The notes beneath the pieces were generated by a model, which did no database searches, was not told the DNA's origin, and saw only the letters and a list, made by a program, of their open reading frames with translations. A program made the position numbers and the translations under genes. Below are positions 7,972-17,293 of a DNA stretch of 51,872 nt, piece after piece (position 1 is the stretch's first letter; each line of letters starts with the position of its first letter). Location of the stretch: NCBI GenBank assembly GCA_949296355.1, contig CASFPS010000007.1, positions 1-51,872 of the forward strand. Reading direction: 5' to 3'. Source of the DNA: an uncultured bacterium. Its GTDB lineage: Bacteria; Cyanobacteriota; Vampirovibrionia; Gastranaerophilales; Gastranaerophilaceae.

Positions 7972-9177
7972 ATGCATAATGTTAGAAGAATTTCTGAGGA
8001 TATTGTATATTTAGGCTGTTCAGACAGAAAGATTTCACTTTTTGAAAGTGCTTATCCGGTAAAAGATGGGATGTCTTATAATTCATATCTTTTAAAAGAT
8101 GAAAAAACTGTTTTGTTTGATACAGTTGATAAAGTTTGTGCGGAACAGTTTTATGAAAACCTTGAATATGCCCTTGAAGGCAGGCATTTAGATTATATAA
8201 TCGTTCAGCATATGGAGCCTGACCATTGTGCGCTTCTGGGTGAAGTTATAAAGCAGCATCCGGATGTTAAAATTATCTGCTCTCAAAAAACTGTCGGGAT
8301 GATAAAGCAGTTTTTTGAATTTGATGTTGATTCACGCGTTCAGGTTGTAAAAGAAGGTGAAACTCTGAAAATCGGAAAACACGAACTAAAATTTATTATG
8401 GCTCCGATGGTTCACTGGCCGGAGGTTATGGTTACTTATGACAGTACTGATAAAATTCTCTTTTCAGCAGACGCGTTTGGTTCATTTGGCGCAATCGACG
8501 GAAATCTTTTTGATGATGAAGTCGACTGGGAAAGAGACTGTCTGGATGAAGCAAGACGATATTATACAAATATTGTAGGGAAATACGGGCTTCAGGTTCA
8601 AATGCTTCTTAAAAAAGCAGCCGGACTTGATATAAAAATGCTCTGTCCGCTCCATGGTTTAATGATAAGAAAAAATATCGGACTTTTCGTTGAAAAGTAT
8701 GACAAATGGTCAAATTATGCTCCGGAAGAGGATTCGGTTCTTATAGCGTACTCTTCTGTATACGGGGGAACTGAAAGCGCGGTCAATCTTCTTGCCTCAA
8801 AGCTTGCAGATAAAGGCGTAAAAAGAATAAAAATGTATGATGTTTCAATAACTCATCCATCTTTTGTTCTGGCAGATGCTTTCAGGTATTCACACATCGT
8901 TCTTGCAACAACAACTTATAATGCAGGAATCTTTGAATCCATGGAAACATTCCTGCATTCGCTTGCAGCACACAATTTGCAGAACAGAAAATATGTATTG
9001 ATTCAAAACGGAAGCTGGGCGCCTTCTTGCGGCAGTCAGATGAGGGAAATCTTAGAAAAGCTTAAAGGTACGGAAATACTTGATGATTCAATCTGCATAA
9101 AATCGACATTAAAAGAAGAACAGATTGCACAAATGGATAATGTTGTAAATACAATAGTAAAATCTTTAGGTTTTTAG
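7972..9177 (+). CDS. fprA: A-type flavoprotein (flavodiiron oxygen/NO reductase)
   Basis: 401 residues, normal for the two-domain class. The N-terminal metallo-beta-lactamase domain holds the diiron ligands: HMEPDH near residues 80-85, MVHWPEVM near 146, SADAFGSFG near 165 and CPLHG near 226. The C-terminal flavodoxin domain starts at about 255 ([12 protein letters not shown]) and binds FMN. The enzyme reduces O2 to water or NO to N2O with electrons from rubredoxin, protecting anaerobes. The rubredoxin gene follows 82 bases later, interrupted only by a repeat hairpin. AGGAG precedes the ATG. Confidence 0.93.
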   Translation: MHNVRRISEDIVYLGCSDRKISLFESAYPVKDGMSYNSYLLKDEKTVLFDTVDKVCAEQFYENLEYALEGRHLDYIIVQHMEPDHCALLGEVIKQHPDVKIICSQKTVGMIKQFFEFDVDSRVQVVKEGETLKIGKHELKFIMAPMVHWPEVMVTYDSTDKILFSADAFGSFGAIDGNLFDDEVDWERDCLDEARRYYTNIVGKYGLQVQMLLKKAAGLDIKMLCPLHGLMIRKNIGLFVEKYDKWSNYAPEEDSVLIAYSSVYGGTESAVNLLASKLADKGVKRIKMYDVSITHPSFVLADAFRYSHIVLATTTYNAGIFESMETFLHSLAAHNLQNRKYVLIQNGSWAPSCGSQMREILEKLKGTEILDDSICIKSTLKEEQIAQMDNVVNTIVKSLGF

Positions 9178-9201
9178 TATTATAACTATACGGGTGGACA
9201 C

Positions 9202-9235
9202 CTCACCCCAGCCCTCTCCTCAAGGAGAGGGTGAG
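9202..9235. repeat. Hairpin repeat between flavodiiron and rubredoxin genes
   Basis: CCCTCTCC (9212-9219) and GGAGAGGG (9224-9231) form an 8-bp stem with a TCAA loop, flanked by CTCAC/GTGAG. It is a copy of the CCCTCTCC family inside a probable operon and might act as an mRNA stabiliser or attenuator. Confidence 0.6.
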
Positions 9236-9259
9236 AAAGAAAAACAAGGAGGATTAATA

Positions 9260-9421
9260 ATGAAAAAATATGTTTGCACAGTATGCCACTACGTTTACGA
9301 TCCGGCAGCAGGAGATCCTGATAACGGAATTAATCCGGGAACAGCATTTGAAGATCTGCCGGAAGATTGGGTTTGCCCTTTATGCTCAGTCGGCAAAGAC
9401 ATGTTTGAGGTTGAGGAATAA
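9260..9421 (+). CDS. Rubredoxin
   Basis: 53 residues from ATG 9260, preceded by AAGGAGG. Two C-x2-C pairs bind one iron: [20 protein letters not shown] near the start and [14 protein letters not shown] near the end, with the family-typical [11 protein letters not shown] between. The longer frame opening at 9194 only reads through the repeat hairpin. It should be the electron donor of the flavodiiron protein just upstream. Confidence 0.96.
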   Translation: MKKYVCTVCHYVYDPAAGDPDNGINPGTAFEDLPEDWVCPLCSVGKDMFEVEE

Positions 9422-9790
9422 GGGGGAGAGTGCAGCAACGTTCTTTGGGCGTGATGTTTACCTGCCGGAGTGCCGTCTTTGCAAGAAAATCTTTGATTTT
9501 CGCGGCAATCCATTTTTTATTAAATTGCCAAATTTGTTCTGGATTGCTTCGGGCTGAATGGCTGCTCCCTCGCAATGACGTGAGGATATTAGGTATTGCT
9601 TATTGTCAGATTCTTCACCCCTGAATTGTTGTCGGGTTCAGAATGACTTTGTAAAAAATTTTTACCTCAAACAGCCACAGTAGAGTGGAGCTTGCTCCAC
9701 AATTTACGCAATGCTTGTGGAGCAAGCTCCACTCTACTGCTAACTTAAATTAGAGGGCAGGTCGAGGGGAGATCCGACAAAACTCTTACT
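9422..9790. repeat. Intergenic repeat region between rubredoxin and clpP
   Basis: No gene is seen. A shortened copy of the TCATTGCGAGG element occupies about 9501-9582 (GGATTGCTTCGGGCTGAATG, then CCTCGCAATGAC). A CACCCCTGAATTGTTGTCGG module follows near 9616, and then the 24-bp inverted repeat listed separately. Confidence 0.65.
9678..9739. repeat. 24-bp perfect inverted repeat with nested hairpins
   Basis: The left arm 9678-9701 and right arm 9716-9739 are exact reverse complements with a 14-base loop. Each arm also contains its own hairpin (GTGGAGC-TT-GCTCCAC and GTGGAGC-AA-GCTCCAC), so the sequence can fold as one long stem or as two small ones. Confidence 0.85.
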
Positions 9791-9792
9791 TA

Positions 9793-9816
9793 AAAAGCTT
9801 CCAATCGGAAGCTTTT
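9793..9816. terminator. Hairpin terminator with A and T flanks
   Basis: AAAAGCTTCC (9793-9802) pairs with GGAAGCTTTT (9807-9816) across an AATC loop. The symmetric A/T flanks allow termination in either direction; for the rubredoxin transcript it is the only good candidate. Confidence 0.55.
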
Positions 9817-9870
9817 ATGTTATAATTATTTTGACCCAATAAACACGATAATATCATACAAACTGATTAT

Positions 9871-9898
9871 TTGTTTATAAAAATTTGTAATGTATAAT
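9871..9898 (+). promoter_or_regulatory. clpP promoter
   Basis: TTGTTT (9871-9876), a 16-base spacer and TATAAT (9893-9898), 42 bases before the clpP start. Confidence 0.5.
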
Positions 9899-9940
9899 GT
9901 TATTGTCTTTTATACTTAAATAAGAAAGGAAATTTTGAAA

Positions 9941-10525
9941 ATGAGTTTTGTACCTGTAGTAATTGAACAATCAAGCAGAGGTGAACGTTCTTTTGATATT
10001 TTTTCAAGATTGTTGAGAGAAAGAATTATTTTCTTAGGAACTCCGGTTGACGATATGGTAGCAAACCTGATTGTTGCCCAGCTTCTGCTTCTTGATAGCG
10101 AAAATCCGGAAAAAGATATTATGCTTTATATTAATTCCCCTGGCGGAAGCGTAACTGCAGGTTTGGCAATTTATGATACAATGCAGCATATCAGAGCTGA
10201 TGTACAGACTATTTGTTTAGGTCAGGCTGCTTCTATGGGCGCTTTCCTTTTATGTTCAGGAGCAAAAGGTAAGAGAATGGCTCTTCCTCACTCAAGAGTA
10301 TTGATTCATCAGCCGTTAGGCGGCGCTCAGGGGCAGGCTACTGATATTGAAATTCAGGCACAGGAAATCTTGAGAATTAAAAAGACATTGAATGAAATTA
10401 TGGCTGAAAATACAGGTCAGTCAATCAAGAAGATTGAAAAGGATACTGACAGAGACTATATTATGACTCCTCAGGAAGCTCTTGAATACGGTATGATTGA
10501 TAAAGTCATCACAAAAGAAGGCTAG
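9941..10525 (+). CDS. clpP: ATP-dependent Clp protease proteolytic subunit
   Basis: 194 residues from ATG 9941, with GAAAGGA at a good distance; the frame also opens at a TTG six bases earlier. The serine protease triad region is intact: [19 protein letters not shown], catalytic Ser in [11 protein letters not shown], catalytic His in [19 protein letters not shown], and Asp near DRDYIMT. It forms the tetradecameric barrel that degrades proteins unfolded by ClpX. clpX follows 83 bases later. Confidence 0.96.
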   Translation: MSFVPVVIEQSSRGERSFDIFSRLLRERIIFLGTPVDDMVANLIVAQLLLLDSENPEKDIMLYINSPGGSVTAGLAIYDTMQHIRADVQTICLGQAASMGAFLLCSGAKGKRMALPHSRVLIHQPLGGAQGQATDIEIQAQEILRIKKTLNEIMAENTGQSIKKIEKDTDRDYIMTPQEALEYGMIDKVITKEG

Positions 10526-10608
10526 GGGCTGTCGCAACAGAAAAGCCGGCATTGCGAGGTTCGTAAGAACCGCAGCAATATAAAACAAACAGTGACAAGG
10601 AGAAATTT

Positions 10609-11940
10609 ATGTCATCAAACGATAGGTTAAAATGTTCATTTTGCGGAAAGACGCAAGATCAGGTCAAGAAATTGATAGCAGGACCGGATGTGTTTATCTG
10701 TGATGAATGTGTAGAACTCTGTAATGAAATATTGGACGAAGAGTTTTTTGAAACAAAAGAAAAAAATAATGATAAACACGAAAAGGCTTCTGACGATATT
10801 GATGAAAAATCTATTCCGAAACCTCATGAGATTAAGGAATACTTAGACCAGCATATTGTAGGTCAGGATGATGCCAAAAAAGTTCTCTCAGTTGCTGTAT
10901 ACAACCACTACAAGAGGTTGAAACACAACAGGCAGGAAGATACTAACGGTGTAGAAATCCAAAAATCAAATATTCTTCTTGTAGGACCGACAGGTAGCGG
11001 TAAGACTTTGCTTGCACAAACATTAGCTAAAATGCTCGATGTTCCGTTTGCAGTGGCTGATGCGACAACGCTTACGGAAGCCGGTTATGTCGGTGATGAT
11101 GTTGAAAATATTTTGTTAAGACTCTATCAGAATGCCGATTATGACGCTAAAAAGGCTGAAAAAGGCATAATTTACATTGATGAAATTGACAAGATTGCAA
11201 GAAAATCAGAAAACACTTCAATAACCAGAGATGTTTCAGGTGAAGGCGTTCAGCAGGCGTTATTAAAACTTATTGAAGGTACGCTTGCGAATGTTCCGCC
11301 TCAAGGCGGCAGAAAACACCCTCAGCAGGAATTTATCCAGATTGATACAAGCAATATCCTGTTTATTGTAGGCGGAGCGTTTGTTGATCTGGATAAAATC
11401 ATTGAACATAGAGTTAAAGACGGCTCTTCAATTGGGTTTGGCAAATCCGCTCCGACTCAGGCTGAAAAAGAGCAGCAGGCAGCAAAGTTGCTTAAAAAAT
11501 TACAGCCGGAAGATTTGCTCAAGTTCGGTTTAATTCCTGAATTTATCGGCAGAATCCCTGTTTACGCGGTATTAGATGCGCTTGATGAAAAGACATTAAA
11601 GATGATTCTGACCGAGCCTAAGAACGCGGTTCTTAAGCAGTATCAATGTCTGCTTAAGATGGACGGCGTAGATTTAGAGTTTGAGCCGGAAGCTATTGAT
11701 TTGATTGCGCAAAAGGCTATCAAGCGTAAGACCGGTGCTAGAGCTTTAAGGTCAATCGTTGAGGAATTAATGCTTGATGTAATGTATGATATACCTACAA
11801 AGCATGACATAACTAAATTTGTTATAACAAAGGAAATGGTCGAAAGACAGGACGAGCTTGATAATACTGCTGAATTAATTCATCTTCCGCAGAATAAAAC
11901 GGCAGATATTTCCCAGAAAACAAGAGCTGAAATTGCATAA
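10609..11940 (+). CDS. clpX: ATP-dependent Clp protease ATP-binding subunit ClpX
   Basis: 443 residues. The N-terminal C4 zinc finger (CSFCGK, then ICDECVELC) is at about 10-40. Next come GPTGSGKT (Walker A, about 126-133), a pore loop [16 protein letters not shown] (Walker B) and [15 protein letters not shown]. The C-terminal small domain includes [15 protein letters not shown] and [13 protein letters not shown]. The start has AAGGAG. The gap to clpP contains a short repeat (CATTGCGAGG...GCAGCAAT) but no strong terminator, so the two are probably co-transcribed. Confidence 0.97.
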   Translation: MSSNDRLKCSFCGKTQDQVKKLIAGPDVFICDECVELCNEILDEEFFETKEKNNDKHEKASDDIDEKSIPKPHEIKEYLDQHIVGQDDAKKVLSVAVYNHYKRLKHNRQEDTNGVEIQKSNILLVGPTGSGKTLLAQTLAKMLDVPFAVADATTLTEAGYVGDDVENILLRLYQNADYDAKKAEKGIIYIDEIDKIARKSENTSITRDVSGEGVQQALLKLIEGTLANVPPQGGRKHPQQEFIQIDTSNILFIVGGAFVDLDKIIEHRVKDGSSIGFGKSAPTQAEKEQQAAKLLKKLQPEDLLKFGLIPEFIGRIPVYAVLDALDEKTLKMILTEPKNAVLKQYQCLLKMDGVDLEFEPEAIDLIAQKAIKRKTGARALRSIVEELMLDVMYDIPTKHDITKFVITKEMVERQDELDNTAELIHLPQNKTADISQKTRAEIA

Positions 11941-11942
11941 GT

Positions 11943-11986
11943 AAAACTAAAAAAGAGGTGATTCAAATCACCTCTTTTTTAGTTTT
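11943..11986. terminator. Bidirectional terminator between clpX and the EF-hand gene
   Basis: A 20-bp perfect stem (11943-11962 with 11967-11986) with a TCAA loop, an A-tract on one side and a T-tract on the other. It serves the convergent genes clpX and 11985-14324, and overlaps the latter's stop codon. Confidence 0.9.
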
Positions 11987-14324
11987 AACCAGCTAATTTC
12001 CAATATTCTTCAAGTATGTCATCTACAAAGTCTTTAAAGTGGATTGCATAAATGTTAGAATCTTTACCGTTTGTATCTCGAACGTTAACGATGTAGCTTT
12101 GGGTTGATACTCTGTCATCTTTCATGATATTATAACAGTTTGCAGGAGTATCTCCTCTATTTTTCTTGTAATATTTTGTGCCTTGATTTATATATCTGTC
12201 AATAACAGTATTAACAGCTGTATTTAGTTTTGTGCTATCAAGTCCTGCTGTAGATAATGCACTTACAACTGCTGTTCCGAGGAGTTGTAACCTGCTTCTT
12301 ACTTTATCTTGAACTCCGCTATCACTCCAACCGTTACCTTTAGAATCTTTTGCCCAGTGGAGAACAATATTAGCATCGCCATTGTATAAGTCTGCAAAAT
12401 TTTCATTTGTAACCTGATTTCCAAGGTTATTGCCATCAGCTTGTTTTAAAGCTTCAAGGTGTTCAACTGTCGCTCCGTTCCATCCTGTCACTTTGCCGAG
12501 TATTTCTGCTGTACTAGGTTTAACAGTAACTTTAATTTCCTGAGGCTCACCTATAGCAACACCATCTGCAAGAACCTGAACTTTAATAGTATATGTACCT
12601 GATGTTGCGCCTTGAATAGTAAGTGTATTTGTACCTGACTCAATTTTGCATGTTATACCGCTACCGGAACAGCTTGCCTGATATGTGATTCTGCTTGAAT
12701 CAATTGCAGTTCCATTATTAAGCACTGTTGCATTGAATACATGTGAACTTGATTGCCCTGTTTCCAAAACAAGAGAATTACCATTAATTCCGCTATTGAA
12801 TGAACCTAGAGTAAATGCTTCAACGTCACCAATTTCAAGAGCTTTTGCCTTAAGTTCTTCCATTTTTTCTTCTACTTCACCAGAGAGCATTTTATTAATT
12901 TCTGTTGCATAACTGTCTCCAAAGATATCTTTTACAGCTTCTGCAAGAACTGTTGATTTTTCACAAAGAGCTTTGCAATATTGAATAGCTGCATCTTTAA
13001 CTTTTGCAGCATCTTGCTGTTCTTTCGCTACAGCAATCAGAGCATCATAAGTGCTGTTCAGTTCCTCTATCGGCATATCACCTAGACCATTAGGATAGAA
13101 ATCTGCCATGCTTGCCTGAGCTTGTTCAATAATCCAGTCAATAAGCGCTTCCTTGTCAAGCTCACCGCTTTCTGTATCAAAATCACCATTCTTAACTTTA
13201 GCAATAGCATCATTTACGAGATTATCATATGCTTCAAGCTCTCCTGGCATTACATAACCGAATCTTTCCGCAAATGATTCACTTGTCTTCGCAGCAAGTT
13301 GGGCAAGAAAATCAGCGTTGTCGAAGAGATTTTGAACTTCTATAGTTTTTTCTACAGTTTTGTAGGCATCGCTTGCTTCAAACTCACTCATTCCATACTT
13401 CTTGAGTTCCTCAAAATCAGCAAATTTTGCTCCTGATAACAGATTGGTAATATAATCATTTATTGCTGAATCATATAATGCACTATTTGCTTCATAATCT
13501 GATTTATTTTTGATTTCTTCAAGAGATTTTTCTAAGTTTTTCTTTATAATACTCTTTTGTAAATCATTCAATGCTGAATCTTCATTGTATGTATAGCCGT
13601 ATTGTGATAATAATTCAGGGTTTTCACTGCCTGGTAAGCCTGCTGTTGCTGTATATGCATCAATTATTTCCATTACAGTTTCATAAATATCTTCAAAAGT
13701 GCTGTCTTCCGGTATGTTTTTTACATAAGTATTGATTATGCCCTGCAATGTTCCGTCTTCAGCATAGGAATATCCGTACTCTTTAATAAAATCTGTCATT
13801 GTCTTTTTAAGATATTCATTAGCGCAATAATCAGCAGTTGCCTTCTGCTCTACAGAAACAGATTTTTCCTCAAGATATGCTTCAAGCTCGTCCGGCTTTC
13901 CGCCTTGTTTAATAAAAGTTTCCACAAGAGCGCCCAGACCTTCGGAAACAGATTTTTTCCATCCAGCCGCATCCTGTACTACATAAGGAGCTGATAGAGT
14001 CGATGTAAAATCATTTAAAATCTCATACATCTCAATTCTATCCTCCATAGCAGCGATTTCATCTTTATTAAGCGCATTTTTATCTTTTAAATTTGTACCC
14101 CTCACTTTACCGCTCTGATCAGTATCAATAGTATTCCAGAAGCTGTTAATTAAATCATTTTTTCCGGCTTCTGTCGTTTCTCCGTCCCATTCAAAATTAT
14201 CTTTCATAAAGTTACGAAACTCGGTTTTAACTACTGTACCATCGCCGTCTTTATCCGCAGCGGATACCCAATCTCCCTGATTAGCTAAGAATTGATACAC
14301 TCTTGAAATGCTATCATTTGACAT
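11985..14324 (-). CDS. Large EF-hand protein with an Ig-like domain, function unknown
   Basis: 779 residues; a good AAGGAG site precedes the ATG. Two EF-hand calcium loops lie near the N-terminus: DKDGDGTVVKTE at 24-35 and DTDQSGKVRGTN at 67-78. Residues 90-500 are predicted helical, with repeats of F-x-E-x-Y-G-Y-type segments (EYGYSYAEDGTL, QYGYTYNEDSAL, RFGYVMPGELEA). About 510-605 is a beta-sandwich of Ig/cadherin type (LVLETGQSSSHVFN through PQEIKVTVKPS). A C-terminal module of about 170 residues follows. There is no signal peptide or membrane segment, yet EF-hand plus Ig-like domains suggest a surface or exported protein; a non-Sec route is inference. It shares the TTTGTWACAAA element with four other genes here. 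Confidence 0.85.
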   Translation of the reverse strand: MSNDSISRVYQFLANQGDWVSAADKDGDGTVVKTEFRNFMKDNFEWDGETTEAGKNDLINSFWNTIDTDQSGKVRGTNLKDKNALNKDEIAAMEDRIEMYEILNDFTSTLSAPYVVQDAAGWKKSVSEGLGALVETFIKQGGKPDELEAYLEEKSVSVEQKATADYCANEYLKKTMTDFIKEYGYSYAEDGTLQGIINTYVKNIPEDSTFEDIYETVMEIIDAYTATAGLPGSENPELLSQYGYTYNEDSALNDLQKSIIKKNLEKSLEEIKNKSDYEANSALYDSAINDYITNLLSGAKFADFEELKKYGMSEFEASDAYKTVEKTIEVQNLFDNADFLAQLAAKTSESFAERFGYVMPGELEAYDNLVNDAIAKVKNGDFDTESGELDKEALIDWIIEQAQASMADFYPNGLGDMPIEELNSTYDALIAVAKEQQDAAKVKDAAIQYCKALCEKSTVLAEAVKDIFGDSYATEINKMLSGEVEEKMEELKAKALEIGDVEAFTLGSFNSGINGNSLVLETGQSSSHVFNATVLNNGTAIDSSRITYQASCSGSGITCKIESGTNTLTIQGATSGTYTIKVQVLADGVAIGEPQEIKVTVKPSTAEILGKVTGWNGATVEHLEALKQADGNNLGNQVTNENFADLYNGDANIVLHWAKDSKGNGWSDSGVQDKVRSRLQLLGTAVVSALSTAGLDSTKLNTAVNTVIDRYINQGTKYYKKNRGDTPANCYNIMKDDRVSTQSYIVNVRDTNGKDSNIYAIHFKDFVDDILEEYWKLAG

Positions 14325-14404
14325 AATCTGCTCCTTTTAATTTTCCCATTATTTTATATTATTGTTTACGGCATTTTTTAGAAAAACTTTAGCAATTTTA
14401 GATA

Positions 14405-14417
14405 TTTTGTTACAAAA
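14405..14417 (-). promoter_or_regulatory. TTTTGTWACAAAA palindrome upstream of the EF-hand gene
   Basis: The perfect odd palindrome TTTTGT-T-ACAAAA lies about 81 bases before the start codon. Related elements stand at similar distances before the genes at 31323, 41499, 44140 and 45175. A possible -10 (TATAAAAT on the minus strand, near 14351-14360) lies between this site and the gene. Confidence 0.45.
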
Positions 14418-14550
14418 ATTTACAATTGAAGACCGAATATGAATTTAGAGGTTTAAATTATTTAATTTTATTAAGGAATAAATCTTTTATCTTTTTAAAT
14501 TTCCATGTTTATAGTATTATAAGGTATATTGGAGGAAAGGATTTAATACA

Positions 14551-15366
14551 ATGTCAGTAGTGTTGGAACAAAAACAGGGTTTAATCGCCGGAGACGGGCA
14601 TTTGCCTGTAAAAATGGCGCAGTATGCTAAAGAAAACGGATTTGATGTGGTTGCAATTTCTCTTTCAAACGACAATTATTCCCAACTAAAAAAATACTGC
14701 TCAAAAGTTTATTCTTTCTGCCCCGGCGAAGTTCAAAAGATAGAAGATACCTTAAAAGCAGAAGGTATTAAGCAGATAACTTTTCTCGGTAAAGTCAGCA
14801 AGACTATTTTAATCAAGCGCCCTAAGTTTGATTCCCGCGCTATCGATTTTATAAAAAAAGCAATCAGACTTAATGACGACAAGGTTATGCTTATGATAAT
14901 TGAAGAGCTGGAAAAAATCGGAGTGACAATTTTAGACCAGACTCTTTTTATAAAGAATTTAATGATACCGTCCGGCATTCTGGGCAAAGTTCAGCCGACT
15001 CAGGAACAAATTGATGATGTAAATTACGGATACTGGCTGGCTAAAGAGACAGGAAAGCTTGATATCGGGCAGTCTGTTGTTATAAAAGACAAAATGGTTA
15101 TGGCAGTTGAGGCAATTGAGGGTACGGATAAATGCATTAAAAGAGGCTGCAAAATTGCCAAAAATCATTCAAGGGTCATAAAAGTTGCGAAACCTTCACA
15201 GGATAAGAGGTTTGATATTCCGGCAATAGGGTTAAGAACTCTTAAGACTATGAAAAAATACAAAGCGGATTTAATTGCGGTAGAAGCCGGAGAAACAATT
15301 ATTGTAGATAAAGAAGAAGTAATCAAATATGCAAACAAACACAATATAGTAGTGATGGCTGTTTAG
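14551..15366 (+). CDS. lpxI: UDP-2,3-diacylglucosamine pyrophosphatase LpxI
   Basis: 271 residues, family-typical length. The N-terminal domain starts GLIAGDGHLPVKMAQYAKEN, then FLGKVSK near residue 80. The catalytic C-terminal LpxI (DUF1009) domain has ILGKVQPTQEQ, DIGQSVVIKDKMVMAVEAIE, GTDKCIKRG and FDIPAIGLRTLKTM. It makes lipid X in lipid A biosynthesis and replaces LpxH. lpxB begins 4 bases after its stop. It implies a lipopolysaccharide-bearing outer membrane. Confidence 0.93.
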   Translation: MSVVLEQKQGLIAGDGHLPVKMAQYAKENGFDVVAISLSNDNYSQLKKYCSKVYSFCPGEVQKIEDTLKAEGIKQITFLGKVSKTILIKRPKFDSRAIDFIKKAIRLNDDKVMLMIIEELEKIGVTILDQTLFIKNLMIPSGILGKVQPTQEQIDDVNYGYWLAKETGKLDIGQSVVIKDKMVMAVEAIEGTDKCIKRGCKIAKNHSRVIKVAKPSQDKRFDIPAIGLRTLKTMKKYKADLIAVEAGETIIVDKEEVIKYANKHNIVVMAV

Positions 15367-15370
15367 GATT

Positions 15371-16492
15371 ATGAAAAAGGTTTTTATTATTACAGGAGAA
15401 TATTCCGGCGATATTCATGCCGGATGTGTGGCAGAAATTTTAAAAAAGCAAATGCCTGAATTGGAAATTGAAGGTATAGGCGGTGAAAATCTTGAAAAAG
15501 CCGGAGTTAAGCTCTTTTGTGACCATTCTAAAATGTCAGGTTTCGGGTTTAGCTTAAAGATGGCATTAGACCATTTAGCGCTGGAGAAGAAAGTTTCTGA
15601 TTATATCCTGAATTCATATAAGCCGGATTTAGTTCTACTGGTAGATTACGGAACCTTCAATTTAAGAGTTGCAAAAAGATTAAAAGGACACGGAATCAAA
15701 GTTTTCCATTATATTCCGCCTCAGGTCTGGGCAAGCAGAAAATGGCGGATTAAGGGGATTAAAAAGTATGTGGATGAAGTCCTTTGTATATTCCCGTTTG
15801 AAGAAGAGATGTACAGAGAGTACGGGATAAATGTACATTACTGCGGGCATCCGCTTATTAAGCAGCTGCCGGATAAAGCTGATAAAGAAGAGTTTTTCAA
15901 AAAGCACGGTTTGGATATTAAGCGTCCTCTTGTTTCGGTTTTTCCGGGGTCAAGACCTTTAGAGCTGCAATTTTTCTCGGAAACATTTATTAAAGCTGCT
16001 AAAAAAATTCAGAAATTACATCCGGATATTCAGTTTTGCATATCACATGCGCCTAATTTAAGTGATAAAGTCTTTGAAAAATATATTCACGACACTGATT
16101 TTAAAGTAATTAAGGGCGAAAATCAGGCACTTTTAAGCGTTTCTGATTCTTTAATTTTGGCTTCCGGTACGGTTGCTTTAGAGGCTGCATTATATAAAGT
16201 ACCTATGATTATCGGGTATAAAGGTCCTTGGATTTTGTATCTGGCTTATTTGATTTTCCGCTGTATAAAAAGGGTTTCACTACCTAATATTATAACTGAT
16301 ATGGATATTGTGCCGGAGCTTATTCAGGCAAAATTCACTGTCGAAAACATTTGTTATGAGACGGAAAAACTTTTGTATGACAAAAAGTATCGTGAAGAAT
16401 TTATTGAAAAGTTAGGACAGGTAAGAGAAAAGCTTTCTGCAAAGTATTCAGCCAATGAAGCAGCAGGAGAGATAATAAAAGCTTTGCAATAA
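15371..16492 (+). CDS. lpxB: Lipid-A-disaccharide synthase
   Basis: 373 residues, family GT19. Family motifs are FIITGEYSGDIHAG at the N-terminus (usual GExSGD), GIGGENLEKAGVK, LVDYGTFNLRVAKRLK, FHYIPPQVWASRKWR, CGHPL near 157, FPGSRPLEL near 190 and LASGTVALEAALYKVPMI near 258. It condenses lipid X with UDP-2,3-diacylglucosamine at the inner membrane. The lpxI-lpxB pairing supports both calls. Confidence 0.95.
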   Translation: MKKVFIITGEYSGDIHAGCVAEILKKQMPELEIEGIGGENLEKAGVKLFCDHSKMSGFGFSLKMALDHLALEKKVSDYILNSYKPDLVLLVDYGTFNLRVAKRLKGHGIKVFHYIPPQVWASRKWRIKGIKKYVDEVLCIFPFEEEMYREYGINVHYCGHPLIKQLPDKADKEEFFKKHGLDIKRPLVSVFPGSRPLELQFFSETFIKAAKKIQKLHPDIQFCISHAPNLSDKVFEKYIHDTDFKVIKGENQALLSVSDSLILASGTVALEAALYKVPMIIGYKGPWILYLAYLIFRCIKRVSLPNIITDMDIVPELIQAKFTVENICYETEKLLYDKKYREEFIEKLGQVREKLSAKYSANEAAGEIIKALQ

Positions 16493-16496
16493 AAAG

Positions 16497-16520
16497 AAAA
16501 GTCCGAAGCTTCGGACTTTT
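16497..16520 (+). terminator. Terminator after lpxB
   Basis: AAAAGTCCGAAG and CTTCGGACTTTT form a perfect palindromic stem ending in a T run, immediately after the lpxB stop. Confidence 0.85.
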
Positions 16521-16582
16521 TAAATTTTCTACAACCTTTTCTAACCTTATATATATAAAGTAGTTTTGTTTGAAAAAATTGC

Positions 16583-17143
16583 CTATTTTTCATTAAGAAG
16601 ATAATTTCTTGCGCAGTCAAGCATTGTTGTAACAAGACCGGAATTGGCGTAAATATTCATTCCGCCTGATTCAAGAACCTGACGGATTCTCTGCTCCCAC
16701 ATGTTGTAGACTTCTTCATCCGGCATATTCAAAGTTTTGCCTATCATTTTTAATTCTTTATAATCTATAGGTACAGGAAGTGCGCCTCTTAATATATCAA
16801 CAATATCAATACGCTTTTTGCGCGGAAAAGCCTTTAAAAATGATACAACTGTCAATTTATTCTCTTTGATATAATCTTTTATTGTCTCTATAGATTCATC
16901 AATAAGAATAGGCTCCTGCGGAATCCGGTATTCCGGAAACTCTTCCGGCTCAATATCCATAACTGTTGCAATTCTCTCTATTGTAGTACCTCTGGTTGAA
17001 AACGGAACGGTTTCATCTATAAGGTTGTATACGTAAGATAAAGTTACCCCTATCATCTCTGCAAAATCTCTTTTGTGGAGAGAATTTTTTTCTAAAAATT
17101 TAGCTACTTTTTCGGAACTTTTTTCAGGAATTATTTGTTTCAT
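16583..17143 (-). CDS. XRE-like helix-turn-helix regulator
   Basis: 186 residues from the ATG at 17143, which has GTGAGGT 8 bases upstream; the frame extends further, but without a site. Residues about 8-62 form a lambda-repressor-like helix-turn-helix (KVAKFLEKNSLHKRDFAEMI, then GVTLSYVYNLID, TTIERIATVMDIEPEEF). A second related unit of about 100 residues follows (SFLKAFPRKKRIDIVDILRG). The ending is NSGLVTTMLDCARNYLLNEK. No metabolite domain is seen. Targets are unknown. It is transcribed away from recF. Confidence 0.8.
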   Translation of the reverse strand: MKQIIPEKSSEKVAKFLEKNSLHKRDFAEMIGVTLSYVYNLIDETVPFSTRGTTIERIATVMDIEPEEFPEYRIPQEPILIDESIETIKDYIKENKLTVVSFLKAFPRKKRIDIVDILRGALPVPIDYKELKMIGKTLNMPDEEVYNMWEQRIRQVLESGGMNIYANSGLVTTMLDCARNYLLNEK

Positions 17144-17278
17144 ATTTATTACCTCACAAAATTTTTTATCTATGATTTTGTTAACTATACGATAATGTAT
17201 TGTAAAATTTTTCATAACCCTACTTTTGATAGCCGACATGCCAATTTCTATAAGTTTTAAAATAATAAAATCAGGGTG

Positions 17279-17287
17279 TGATATACT
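17279..17287 (+). promoter_or_regulatory. Extended -10 promoter immediately before recF
   Basis: TG-A-TATACT at 17279-17287 is an extended -10 box. It ends 6 bases before the recF ATG, so the transcript would start at or next to the start codon (leaderless). No strong -35 or ribosome binding site is visible. Confidence 0.5.
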
Positions 17288-17293
17288 TGTTTT

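Noticed and set aside
9194..9259. Longer rubredoxin with 22 extra N-terminal residues
   Set aside because: The extension only translates the repeat hairpin, and a perfect AAGGAGG site precedes the ATG at 9260.
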